From Aplysia californica (Eukaryota; Mollusca; Gastropoda; Aplysiida; Aplysiidae): a stretch of DNA of 64,000 bases. Below, in pieces: positions 54,901-64,000 of the stretch. The notes under the pieces were generated by a model that searched no databases, was not told where the DNA came from, and worked only from the letters and a program-made list of their open reading frames with translations. The position numbers were made by a program, and so were the translations under genes. The stretch spans positions 446,197-510,196 of the forward strand of contig NW_004797478.1 of the NCBI RefSeq assembly GCF_000002075.1. Direction: 5' to 3'. Numbering within the stretch: position 1 is the first letter of the stretch; each line of letters opens with the position of its first letter.

Positions 54901-57900
54901 TCAGGAAAAAAGCTTAATAAAAATACCCAGAGTACAACTGCAGACGGAGAAACACCAAGCATCGTGGAAATATGCACGAAAATCTAATCTCAAATACAGC
55001 CTCCACATGAGATATTTACTTTGGAGTATGAAGCTGACATCGTAGTTTTCTGCATGGAAAATTTCAAAATTCTGCGAAGAATTTTACTCCCAAAATGACC
55101 AAATTCTGCAAAAATTCTGCAAGGATTACAACCATGTCTAAGGATTACAACCATGTCTAAACTTCTTTTTCCATACTGCTTTCAATATATATATAAGTAC
55201 CAATTAAGTACCAAATAATCAGACGCGGTTCGTCCATAGAGCACGGTCGTGCAGTGCCGCCCAAAATTTTGTAATGTTCTTATACGAAAAGCACCCACAA
55301 ACATGAAATAAAAGAAGTCTGAAACAGACACTAGCCAAATATATACAATATCAAAACAAGGTCATTTCTGTGTCAAAAGCGCCGAAAAAAATCTACTATG
55401 TCATTGTCATGCCAAAGTCCACACGCTTTAACTAAACGTAATAGAATATTCAACAGTGGCAATCTGACCTATAAATCGCTCTTTGGGATAACCCAAGCGA
55501 TGACGACACTCATAGCGAGTTCGGCAGTACATTAATATTAACAAGACGGCACATTTCAAATGTGCACCCACGAAACATAGCCCACAGTAGGCAGTCTAAA
55601 AATAAACGAGATAGCCTGTACACTATTCAATGCCAAAATTATGTGATCCCCGGAGCAATCCAGCGGAGTGCTCAAGTGAATTGTGATTGGTTCATTGTCT
55701 TGCCACTATTTTAAGCAACTCTGTGACCCTGAACCTGAGGGAGGTGAACGTGACATACTTAAGTCACCGCTCTATGAGTTGTGCCTTTGAATGGTTTTGT
55801 AGTGGAGCGGTGAAAGTTATTACTCGAGTGTTCAGTTCCAATGCAGGACAAAGAAATTGATCTTTAGCTAACAAACATATTTAGTTCTAAAAATCAAAGC
55901 GACCAGTAAAAAGAATGAAAATAAAAGCATAAGGTCCTCCTTCACCAGCCCAAAGATCTTACCATCCCATTTACTATGCCCTTGACTATCTTCATCCTGC
56001 TGTTGCTTAATTGTGCACGTCCACTTTTTAGCCCCACGAGCCGCCTCTGCAAATAATCGTAAGCTGAAGAGTAGCACTACAGACGCAGTAAATAAAATAA
56101 AAAACCAAGCAATTAGCAGCATACAATCTGTATTATTGTTTAGAAACACAAGCTCATAACATAAAATACTAGCAAACGAGTGACCCAAAGAAATGAGACA
56201 CTATACCGGTAATTTCAAAATCAGGTGATCTGGTGTTTTGAGCTTAGGTCATCGATTGTCAGGAGGCCTTGAAGACAAAAAAGACAATTATGTTGTTGAG
56301 AAAAAAGAAGTCCCAGGAAAATGGGCAGAATATGTAGGACAGAATTATTTGAAGACAAAAGACCACCCCTACCACAACCAAGCAACAACAATGGTCCCAA
56401 CATTCTAAAGTCAGAGGTAGAGCTCGCAATTAGAATTAGAAACACCCCAGAAGGAAAAGCCGCGGGAGAAGATGGCATATAAACACAGAAATGCCCACCC
56501 ACCGTCGATTTACAGATGTGGTGAATTACCACATTACATACGTACTAACAGAACAGTTTTCCACCAGACGCATGTGTGCTTTTGGTAAACTGAAGCTGAC
56601 GTTCAGCGGCATTTGTTCTCAATGCACTCATTTCTTTTAAAATTTTTGCTGAAAGACAAATCTCGTCTCGCCTGTACTCCTATGTACAATAGCCGTTACT
56701 AGTGCATGCACAATAGAATCTTGATAAAAGTGCTACTGACTGAAATGTTTTAGGCCATTCTCAAAGGGGGGGATATTAACATCTTTTTCTTATGCACAGT
56801 AGAATTGTAAATGGGCTAATTTATCAATGTCATGCTCATACTGTGCCGGAAAAACATAGGGAATAGGGGGAACTGCTGCTTTTTCTTTCCTCATCTTTAC
56901 TATCGTCATTTTTTCATCTATTTCTTTTGTATGTTTGTCGCTCTCTTTGTGAACTGCTATTTCCGGGGAGTCTTGATGGTCAAAGCAGACTTTGCACTGT
57001 TGATGCGAGAGAGGTGAGCAGAGTAAGCCTGATTCCCCGTTTATACCTCTCTGTTGACATCCGCCCCTAGGCGCTCATAATATGAACTATGCAGTTGCAA
57101 GCTCCATAAATCTTACTAAGGGTTACCCACTACGGATGGGATCGGCCGATCCAGCCAGCCGTATTGGGCACCTCGTTAGGCCTATAAACTTAAAACAAAC
57201 AAGAATCTAGATCAATTTTGTTTTTTTTTAAAAGAGAGCGCCCCAATTTCCAGCTTCCGGTGAGAGGGAGATCACTTTAACATCGTCAGCTTGGATCAGT
57301 TAAATTTTTTTTCCGCAATTCTACGTCTGAAAGCATAATAATGCTGTAAATTACTGTAAAAATTCTTCAAAATTCTGCAAAAAATCAAAATTCTGCAGCG
57401 CAGTTGACATATTTTTCCGCGGCCGTGGTTGCAGCGCTCGCAGAAAACTACAAAGTCAGGTATGAAACAAGTCTTTTTCCACCCTTTTTCCTTTTTCTTC
57501 CCTCTTTCGTTCAAGCTTTACCTCAGAAATGTGCTACTTGAGTCTGAAACACCCCAATAATTCTTGCAATAATAAATATACAATCTCTGCAACTTATGAG
57601 ATTAGCAATAGCTAGAAGAGATAAAACTTGAAAAGCACAAACTTTATCATGAGTTAATTTTGGAGAAAAAAAACGACAAAAATCAGAGACAAATCATGAA
57701 AAAGCAACCACTCACGGATTCTCTGTGGTGTTGAACAGAAGCAAAGAGCTGACAGATGGAACATCACTGGGCAGGCCTCCTAAACCTTCACCTTGTTGAC
57801 TTTGATCTTTCCGAGCGCGTATACTGAGGTGAACATTGTAAAATTGTAGCTTTTCCCGCAGAACTTGCTCATCTACGGCAGGATGCTTTTCCTGCACCTA

Positions 57901-60900
57901 TAAAAATACAAAGCATCGAATGAAGAGCAAGATTTAACAAAAGAATTTAGGTTCCTCATTTCTCTCAATCTTGGTTTTATGATCCATGATCCATGCAGTC
58001 ATTATTAAGAGCTATTCTACAGATTAAGAAAACCACATTAAACTATTCTTGTACATACACATCTCAACTATATACAATTGATGTACATTAGAACCTGCTC
58101 TAAAGGCCACTTGTCCAAGACAATCACCTGTAAAAAGGGCCACTTCCTCTTTCCCCCTGGAGTTACTTTTGATGTAATGACACTGTCCAAGATATCCACT
58201 TGTCTAAGAGTAGACAATTACTTTCCTTCTTGATAATGGGTGGTCATCTTGGACAATTTTCACTGTGCATCATATTCTTTTCTAATATCACATTAATGGC
58301 TGTAACAATAGATCCTCATCTAAGATGTGTTTAACAGTTTGCAGCTTTTTCTCAAAAGTGTAGGTTGGATGGCAAGAGATCTACAATCCTCTGAAAGGAC
58401 CATTTCCACATTCAAGGAGTCCTGTCCTATCTGTTCCTGTTTAACATCGCATGTTTCAAGGAAACAGAGAAATTTACTAAAGCATGCAGGTTCGTCTGAA
58501 AAAAAAAAAGCAAAAGAGGGGCTAAGGGTACCCACAAAGACTGCTAAAAATTGAATAAGGAAAACTCACTCCTTGATCACAAAAGAAGCATAAAATTATT
58601 AATATGAGCTCTAGACACAGAAATAGCGCATATAAATAGTCAACAATCAACAGTTTTACACTTAACTACAAACTGCTCTCGGGTCCATGATTTTAGCTTG
58701 AAGTGCCAAGTGTTTTGATTTTGTGGATAGCTTTTCCCACAAGAAAGACATAATCCACATCTCTCATTGGCTGAAACAGAATGTCTAAACAATGAATCTA
58801 CAAAACAGATTTTTACTTCTTCACAGATTCTCAAACGACTGAAACACTTGTCTAAATATTAGACATTCATTTATGTCAATCACAGTGCAAAATCAAATTA
58901 AAAAATGAGTTGGATTTACAAGATCTGTCTCTTATGTAATGTTTTAAATCTCTCAAAGGGCTTGCATCACAATACATTTCAAGTGGTATTCATAGTCCAA
59001 AACATACACCTACGAGGCAACTAGGATCAGCCTAGGTCTAAACTACTTTAATTGAACCAACTAGCCATTATAGGTTATTTGGCCAGGGCTGTTTCTTTCA
59101 TTGTGGGCCTAAAGCCTAGAACTAATTACCCCAAAACATCAGGGAAGCCAAGTCTTAGAACATATTGTCACTTTCGTAGTCTAACCCTATAGCATCAAAG
59201 GCACAAGAAGTGTGTTTTATAGGCCCAAAATCTAATAACGCATGACCGTCTAATGCCTCCATTCGGCGTACTATTTGTACAAGCAGCATCACGGCAAGAC
59301 AGCTCCTTCTCAAAGACAAATGCGCTCTTTGTCTTTTTGATTAAAGAACTTCATCTTTGTGTTTGACTGAACAGCTGCCTTGAGAAATTCAGGTAAGTGA
59401 AAATGTATGGCAGAATTACCTTATAACGGCTATCAATCTCTTTCATTAAACACAATAACAATTTGGGTGTTTCCTTGATGATTTCTTTCTTTTATTGAAG
59501 TTAGAAAATAAATATAGAGATAGGTGTATAAGTAGATCTGGATTGTGATAATAATCGATCTACAATTCCATCCTCTATCCATGGACCAGAACAGCAGAGG
59601 CTTCAGCTCATAAAACTTGCCCCAAGAGCGGATGCAAAAATCACACCAGCAGACAAACCAAGAAGACTTCAGTGAATCCCTCCCTGATATATCTCTCCAT
59701 CTTGGTTGACAAAGAAATGGATGAGTCTTTCATGACTCATGTTGTAGAGTCCCTTTCCAGTGGCATTCGGGACATTCTTGACGGACATGTGTCAGTGGCA
59801 GTCAGAGACAGTGGTGATTCAGTGGCAGTGGCAATAGGAGACAATAATGAAAAGGTGCCAATGGCAGTGGCAGTAAACAACAGTGGTATGTCAGTGGCAG
59901 AAGTCAGTGGTGCATCAGTGGCAGGAGTCAGTGGTATGTCTGGGGTGGTAGGAGACAGTGGTATGTCCCGGATGGTGGGAGACAGTGGTATGTCCCGGAT
60001 GGTAGGAGACAGTGGTATGTCTGGGGTGGTAGGAGACAGTGGTATGTCCCGGATGGTAGGAGACAGTGGTGCGTCAATGGTAGTGGCAGTAGGAGACAAT
60101 AATGATTATGTGCCAGTAGCAATAAGAGACAGTGGTATGTCTGGGGTGGTACGAGACAGTGGTGTGTCTGGGGTGGTAGGAGACAGTGGCGAGTCAGTGA
60201 CAGTTGAAGACAGTGGTGTGTCAATAGCAGTATGAGAAGGTGGTGCGTCAGTGGCAGTGGCAGTAGGAGACAATAATGATTAGGTGCCAGTAGCAATAAG
60301 AGACACAGGTATGTCTGGAGGGCAGTGGGTGACAGTGGTGTGTCAGTGGCAGTAAGAGACAGTAAGTGATTCAATGACAGTGGCAGGGCAGTGGCAGAAG
60401 GAGACAGTGATGATTAAGTGTCAGTAGAAGACACGGTGCATCAGTGACAGTAGGAGACAGTGGTGTGTCAGTAATAGGAGAACAAGTTTCAAGCACAAAG
60501 ATGGGAATGATAAGCAATTGCATTGTCGGGGGGGGGGGGGGGGGGGGGGGGGGGAGGAAGGAGATAAATCTAACTGGAAACAAGAGATGAAAAAGAGAAG
60601 AGGGCGAAAGGAGAAGCCAGTGTAGGACAATGGCAGTTTCGTTCAAGAAGAGAAACCAGCAAAATAAATATAAATATCTGAAAAGTGTGGGAGTGAAAGC
60701 AAGAACACCAAATGCCATGTGTTTAATGAGAATGAGCGACTCTGTTTTTAACTTCATGTGGTCTCTTTCTTGGCCAGGGAAACGTGTGTCTGTATCCTCA
60801 ATTGTAGACTATGTTGTTAAAGTGAAAAGTAAAAGAGTAAAAAGTGACTCAGAATTACCACAGAAAACTACAGACCTGTACAATTTGAAAGCTGGAGACA

Positions 60901-62596
60901 ACACGACAAATAGGCAAGAGGATGTTCTTGAACACAATCAACTTGTTGGATTACTTGGTTCGAATCTGTGCCAATGTGGCAAAAGACAGTCCTAGCGAGG
61001 TCAGAATCCGGTCAGTGAGTGTTAGCGAGACTTGTGAAGGGGTGACTCGGTTCCTGGACAGTTATGTGACAATAATGCCATCTCATTCCGGCCAGAAGAA
61101 GAGTGATGAGACCTACATCGAGCCCCTTTTCAACAGTTATTACAATCTTTATTAAAAATACGCTCGGTTTGCATTTTTAAAAAGTAACAAAACTGGCATG
61201 CCAGAAGGTTTTTATGGATAATATATATTGTGAGAGAAGATTTGAAATCTTCCTACCCCACAAAGACCGGAGCGACATTTGTGTAGCTTTTGAGGTAGGA
61301 AATCTCTTTGACGAGGACTATTCAGCACACAGGGAAGACAAAGAACGTGCGAGATGCAAGAAGAACAGTGACAAGGTCTAAGCCTCATCCAGCGATGGAA
61401 AAATCAAGTTGATAGCAATGGATTTGCAGGGTATTCTCCTACTACCCCATCTTAGAAAGCTTCAGAGCGCTGTTATCTTTCAAAACTATGTGTCCACAAT
61501 TTCACTGTCTTTGACTGTGTGATATGCACGAAGTCTCCTTGAATATAAAAAGAGCTCTATAAGGTGTAACCGAGCTTTTCCTACATGACTCACTTTGAAA
61601 TGATGATGTTTGATTTCTCTGAGACCATCGGTGTCTGTGAAAACTGCGCTGAATGGCTGCAGACGATCCTCAGCAGGGTACTTGGCACAGGCAAAAACTT
61701 TCGTCGCTTTGTTGCTTCCCTTGAGTTTGTCCACGCGAGCTGCAGCCACATTAACTCGGTCGTTAATCTTTTGCAAATGTGCCTTGTTTTCTGTCACCCT
61801 CTTGCCGATTCTAGCAAACACTTCATTTGCTACCTGGGGCCGACAAATCAATCAGATTTTAAAAATACATTATATCTCAAGATAACATGGAACATTAAGT
61901 GACAGCTTTTATCACCATCGAAAAAGCTGTAAACTGATAAGGAAATAAAAATGAGTCTAAAGTTAACCCTCATAAAAAAATGACTGGCACTTATGAACCT
62001 CTTTACTGTCTGTATCAGGCAGTTGAGTTTTCTGAATCAAAAAATTTCAGAGATTGTGATAGTTTCTTCAGCTGGGGTAAATCCTTGTCATGGTATATTG
62101 CAAAAAAGTCAGTGACAAAGGTCCATAAACTACCTTCGTGAAAAATGTTAAGTCGTAAAGGCTGAGGTTTTAAAAAAAAAATCAATATAAATGTAAAGTG
62201 AAGCTGTGTTAAGTTAGAACCTGAAACATTAATTCCCTCTAGCTATTACAGTTTTCTTCAACAAGCTATTTAGAAATATAAGAATCTAAAGAACAGATCA
62301 AAGAAATTAAACAAAACATTAAATACGGTCACAGAGTTTTAAAACACTTTTTCAACTTGATATTTCAAAAGAAAGAGGCACAAATTATGAGCGATCCTTA
62401 CATTTAGAAAAACAACTCTTGTTGTGTATATCTAATTAATGCTCCCATACTATAAACAAAAAAATCTGTACCCCTACCTTATCTAAATATTCAAGGGCAT
62501 CTGCAATGTGGTGTATTGTCTCCTCTCTGCGGAGGTCAGGAGGAATCGTTGGGACATTAAATCCCTGGATTCCCATGACGACCATTTAATGAAAAC
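50945..62596 (-). CDS. WASHC1: WASHC1 (WASH), endosomal Arp2/3 activator (whole gene)
   Basis: WASH is the core of the WASH complex. It switches on Arp2/3 on endosomes to drive actin-dependent sorting with retromer. Coding exons on the - strand: 62585-62478, 61833-61594, 57897-57716, 54687-54476, 52242 to the gap at 52052, and up to 51475-50945. The first four joins are GT-AG and in phase. Residues 1-116 form the N-terminal WASH homology domain (PPDLRREETIHHIADALEYL, KLKGSNKATKVF). Residues 117-250 hold the GLGGLPS / SSLLLFNTTEN and YVMLDPL blocks, then a long polyproline region. Last come the V motif (GGGRQSLLDSIVQAGG), C motif (DLMSDLFSKLTMRRRGISG) and acidic end DDDDDGDDWD. The domain order equals that of vertebrate WASH. 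Confidence 0.95.
51911..51952. repeat. (GA)n microsatellite at gap edge
   Basis: Pure GA run ending directly at the N gap. Confidence 0.95.
51953..52052. other. Assembly gap, 100 N, inside WASHC1
   Basis: Exactly 100 N. One side is (GA)n and the other is proline-coding sequence of WASHC1 exon 5, so part of the polyproline region is missing from the assembly. Confidence 0.98.
52053..52242 (-). CDS. WASHC1: WASHC1 exon 5 (cut by gap)
   Basis: Starts after acceptor TTTCTCTCAG with GVADDLAFSADQGPSIAPSV, matching the GIANDLMYSADLGPGIAPS block of vertebrate WASH. It then runs into a Pro/Ala/Gly-rich stretch ending PPPPPPSGPP at the gap. The downstream splice donor is hidden in the Ns. Confidence 0.9.
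52253..54475 (-). other. WASHC1 intron 4
   Basis: Contains a TTAA-flanked MITE (52926-53516), an AT microsatellite near 52340 and 52550, and a possible short pogo-like element at about 54222-54395. No other gene is seen. Confidence 0.8.
52926..53516. mobile_element. TTAA-flanked MITE (lineage 4), 591 bp
   Basis: TTAA at both ends with inverted ends CCCTTTCGTTGCC and CCCCTTAGTTGCC. No coding capacity. Confidence 0.75.
54476..54687 (-). CDS. WASHC1: WASHC1 exon 4
   Basis: Residues 177-247 with split codons at both ends: YKKYVMLDPLGVVTKTRAAI, an acidic EEEEAGMAEAPS stretch, then ENFLYMPELGTVPEIAVPEL and LPNLPG. Acceptor CTTCCTTCAG, donor GTAAGT. The position matching Lys220 of human WASH, a published ubiquitination site, is His213 here and no Lys is adjacent. 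Confidence 0.93.
56333..56482 (+). mobile_element. LINE reverse-transcriptase fragment
   Basis: A 49-codon open stretch reading RTELFEDKRPPLPQP, then ILKSEVELAIRIRN and GKAAGEDGI, followed by a stop. This is the typical start of a LINE RT domain (ELFxDxRP... ILxxEVExAI... GKAAGxDGI). The rest of the element is not seen. It differs from both larger LINEs in the window. Confidence 0.75.
56860..57119 (+). repeat. Short repeat family E, copy 2
   Basis: TTTTTCTTTCCTCATCTTTA, GAGCAGAGTAAGCCTGATTC and a tail CTATGCAGTTGCAAG...TCTTACTAAG match 23010-23285. Confidence 0.75.
57716..57897 (-). CDS. WASHC1: WASHC1 exon 3
   Basis: Residues 117-176 plus two bases: VQEKHPAVDEQVLREKLQFY, then GLGGLPSDVPSVSSLLLFNT and TEN. 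Acceptor TTTTTATAG, donor GTGAGT. The phase-2 exit makes the Pro codon that opens exon 4. Confidence 0.95.
59672..60235 (+). CDS. Transposon-associated ORF with 9-residue repeats
   Basis: A 187-codon open frame on the strand opposite to WASHC1. Residues 1-40 (MDESFMTHVVESLSSGIRDI) are non-repetitive. After them the protein is built of 9-residue units of the form GDSGMSGVV or GDSGMSRMV, encoded by 27-bp units. It has no known domain. It lies just before a decayed transposase in the same orientation and may be its expanded N-terminal part. It could equally be a chance open frame in a minisatellite, since a 27-bp unit keeps frame automatically. Confidence 0.35.
   Translation: MNPSLIYLSILVDKEMDESFMTHVVESLSSGIRDILDGHVSVAVRDSGDSVAVAIGDNNEKVPMAVAVNNSGMSVAEVSGASVAGVSGMSGVVGDSGMSRMVGDSGMSRMVGDSGMSGVVGDSGMSRMVGDSGASMVVAVGDNNDYVPVAIRDSGMSGVVRDSGVSGVVGDSGESVTVEDSGVSIAV
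59775..60480 (+). repeat. 27-bp minisatellite
   Basis: Units of the type GGTAGGAGACAGTGGTATGT-CTGGGGT, most regular at 59930-60075 and degrading on both sides. Length variants insert GTGGCAGTGGCA. Confidence 0.88.
60528..60554. repeat. 27-G homopolymer
   Basis: Uninterrupted G run between the minisatellite and the transposase-like frames. Confidence 0.95.
60630..61381 (+). pseudogene. Decayed DNA-transposase-like gene
   Basis: Pieces in three frames read in order like one animal DDE-type transposase family that I know by pattern but cannot name. 60630-60930 has NFMWSLSWPGKRVSVSSIVD and LYNLKAGD. 60922-61155 has RMFLNTINLLDYLV and then a Ser-His / YIEPLFNSYYNLY block. 61214-61381 has LPHKDRSDICVAFEVGN and DEDYSAHREDKERARCKKNS, which fits the PKKDxCDxCxxFxxGN...H...K..AR..K segment just before the catalytic core. 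The catalytic DDE part is absent and at least two frame changes occur. It lies in WASHC1 intron 2, opposite strand. Confidence 0.5.
61594..61833 (-). CDS. WASHC1: WASHC1 exon 2
   Basis: 80 residues (37-116): VANEVFARIGKRVTENKAHL, then KLKGSNKATKVFACAKYPAE and ending KHHHFK. The heptad-like spacing in the first half fits the helical WASH homology domain that contacts the other complex subunits. Acceptor GGCCCCAG, donor GTGAGT; phase 0 at both ends. Confidence 0.95.
61834..62477 (-). other. WASHC1 intron 1 (coding)
   Basis: 644 bp, AT-rich, no repeats or genes recognised. Confidence 0.85.
62478..62596 (-). CDS. WASHC1: WASHC1 first coding exon
   Basis: The start ATG is at 62585 and is preceded directly by an in-frame TAA. 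It reads MVVMGIQGFNVPTIPPDLRR, EETIHHIADALEYLDK, matching the FIQPDLRREEAVQQMADALQ start of vertebrate WASH. The second Met (residue 4) could also be used. A 3' splice site (TTGCAG) ends at 62597, 11 nt before the ATG, so a non-coding first exon lies further right. Donor GTAGGG. Confidence 0.92.
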
Positions 62597-62599
62597 CTG

Positions 62600-63292
62600 C
62601 AATGATATAACAAAAGAGCCTGTATGGTAACCTGGGTCATTCGAGTACAAGATAGATTCAATGAAGGACTGGATTTCTTATGCTCCAATACTGATTGAAT
62701 AAACATCCACTGCAGATTAAGCATTATATGTTTAATCAGTCTAATTAAAGACTTCAAACATCCTACGACACATTTTTCTGTATTTATATATGGGTCAAAA
62801 ACGATGACCTACGGGGAAGGCTAATACATAAATACACCTAAAACTTTAAGTTGAAAAGTTCCAAAAATTGGGGACAGGGATCTACCTGACTCCGACTTGA
62901 TAAGGCACTCTGTGAGGAACCCCCCCCCCGTTGCAACAAAAATTCCGCTGCTGGTGCGCTGCGTGCAATAATAATACATTTTTTACTTTTAAAAACTTAC
63001 ACAGGCACATTTTTCATTTGACTATATTTTTAGAATGCACCATGTCCCTCCATGAAGATGAACTAATAGTAATAGGATAATGCACTGTGGGTCTTACTGC
63101 TGGGGCCAGTTTTCAATATGCCCGCCAGATGTTTGATTCCACAGACTCATGCGCAACTAACGTAGCTCTATGACTATCATTGTTCAGTGGCCAGGAGAAA
63201 AATAATAACAATGTTGCATCTGTACCACACCTCTGCTAACAATCCATGCCCGCCATGCGCATCAACAATTCCCAAACGCATACACAGCACAT
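62600..63292. other. WASHC1 upstream region
   Basis: The likely 5' untranslated exon and promoter lie in or beyond this stretch, but no transcription start or CpG-rich core can be pointed to. Confidence 0.4.
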
Positions 63293-63768
63293 TAGTGCTG
63301 GGACGATACCACTATTTAGGAATCGATACGATACGTGATACTTTTTCAAAGAATCGATTCGATACCGATTCTGATACCTAGTAGGCCTACTTGTACTTGA
63401 TCGATAAAAAAAATATTCTTTACCAATGCACACATCATGCACGCAAAATCAACACATTAACCTGAGAATGCAAATGTTTTTTTGCATATATAATAAACAC
63501 TTAACCTGTGAAGGAATATCCTTCTCAAAATGTTCCCACACAATACTAGTCTTTCTTGATGCCATGTTGATTTATAGGCGAAGAGCGCATTTCTTTTTTT
63601 AACCGGATGTTTCGATTGGACTTGAAAACAACAAGAGTATCATCCCTTGGATCAGTGAATTGCCTGGGAATAATTAGTCCCCATGTATCGAATCCTTTTC
63701 TAAAGTATCGATTCGATTCTGATACCATCAGGGTATCGATGCATCGAATCGATTCCCGCCCAGCACTA
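63293..63768. mobile_element. hAT-like MITE with perfect 8-bp target duplication
   Basis: Ends TAGTGCTGGGACGATAC (left) and TAGTGCTGGGCGGGAATCG (right, - strand), the TAGNGCTGGG start typical of many hAT elements, flanked by the identical 8-mer CAGCACAT at 63285-63292 and 63769-63776. The subterminal parts are full of ATCGATTCGATAC-type repeats. 476 bp, non-coding. Confidence 0.9.
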
Positions 63769-64000
63769 CAGCACATGTGCTGGCCACCTTTCCAAACGCA
63801 CTCACAGCACATGTACTGGCCACTTTTCCAACCTCTTTCAACTCCAGCTCATGCTCAAACACGTCCTATGTACGTACCCATCTGATTAGTCCCACAAGAT
63901 GACTGTGTGACTCTGATAAGTCACTTGCAGAGTACAGTATGCCTTACGCAATGCATGAAATGATTCATGGTACAGGGGAAATAACATTCCATTGGAACAG

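Larger units (their letters stand above)
55042..57451. mobile_element. Candidate 2.4-kb element with AATTCTGCA subterminal repeats
   Basis: GTAGTTTTCTGC at 55042 and its exact complement ending 57451 are followed inward, on both sides, by several copies of AAAATTCTGCAA. A clear target duplication was not found. The terminal repeat is short, so the call is tentative. Confidence 0.45.
54688..57715 (-). other. WASHC1 intron 3
   Basis: About 3.0 kb. Most of it (55042-57451) lies between a 12-bp inverted repeat and may be one mobile element. It holds a LINE fragment and repeat E copy 2. No host gene is seen inside. Confidence 0.75.
57898..61593 (-). other. WASHC1 intron 2
   Basis: 3.7 kb. 57898-59580 has no gene; it contains a stretch of the CTAAAGGCCACTTGTCCAAG type (58100-58250), apparently a worn pogo-like repeat. 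59672-61381 is a decayed + strand DNA transposon. Confidence 0.8.

Overview
This is a piece of animal nuclear genome, most likely from a mollusc and probably a gastropod. It holds two intron-rich protein genes with long repeat-filled introns, many tRNA-derived SINEs, RNase H-bearing LINEs, short inverted-repeat DNA transposons, the word TCTAGATCT scattered throughout, and two 100-N assembly gaps. The phylum is inferred from the gene content, mainly the two-exon COQ2 arrangement known from rhodoquinone-making invertebrates, and from the repeat style. No species marker was read.

Layout: positions 633-3837 hold a TTAA-flanked piggyBac-like MITE that was split by a 2.9 kb element with palindromic arms and one THAP zinc-finger exon. 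Positions 6752-32405 hold COQ2 on the + strand (4-hydroxybenzoate polyprenyltransferase, the membrane step of ubiquinone synthesis). All coding exons could be placed with matching phases. The penultimate-but-one coding exon exists in two diverged copies 4.1 kb apart (14625-14755 and 18885-19018). Positions 33-50 kb are intergenic and full of broken mobile elements: a rearranged LINE on the - strand, SINEs, and a 2.27 kb inverted-repeat element splitting a SINE. Positions 50945-62596 hold WASHC1 on the - strand (WASH, the Arp2/3 activator on endosomes), with six coding exons, one interrupted by an assembly gap. WASHC1 intron 2 carries a decayed + strand DNA transposon with a 27-bp minisatellite. 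The window ends with a clean hAT-like MITE flanked by a perfect 8-bp target duplication. The two genes are convergent and share no obvious functional link.

The most interesting system is the COQ2 exon pair. The downstream copy is the ordinary ubiquinone type (Phe and Ala at the two positions known from C. elegans work as 204 and 243). The upstream copy carries Leu and Ser there, the signature of the coq-2e exon that directs the enzyme to rhodoquinone precursors. The exon lengths (131 and 134 nt) mean that including both or neither breaks the reading frame, so the two must be used one at a time. This predicts that the animal can make rhodoquinone and switch its quinone by splicing, as an adaptation to low oxygen. 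The rest of the window is mainly a layered record of transposon insertions, several of which can be ordered in time from nesting.
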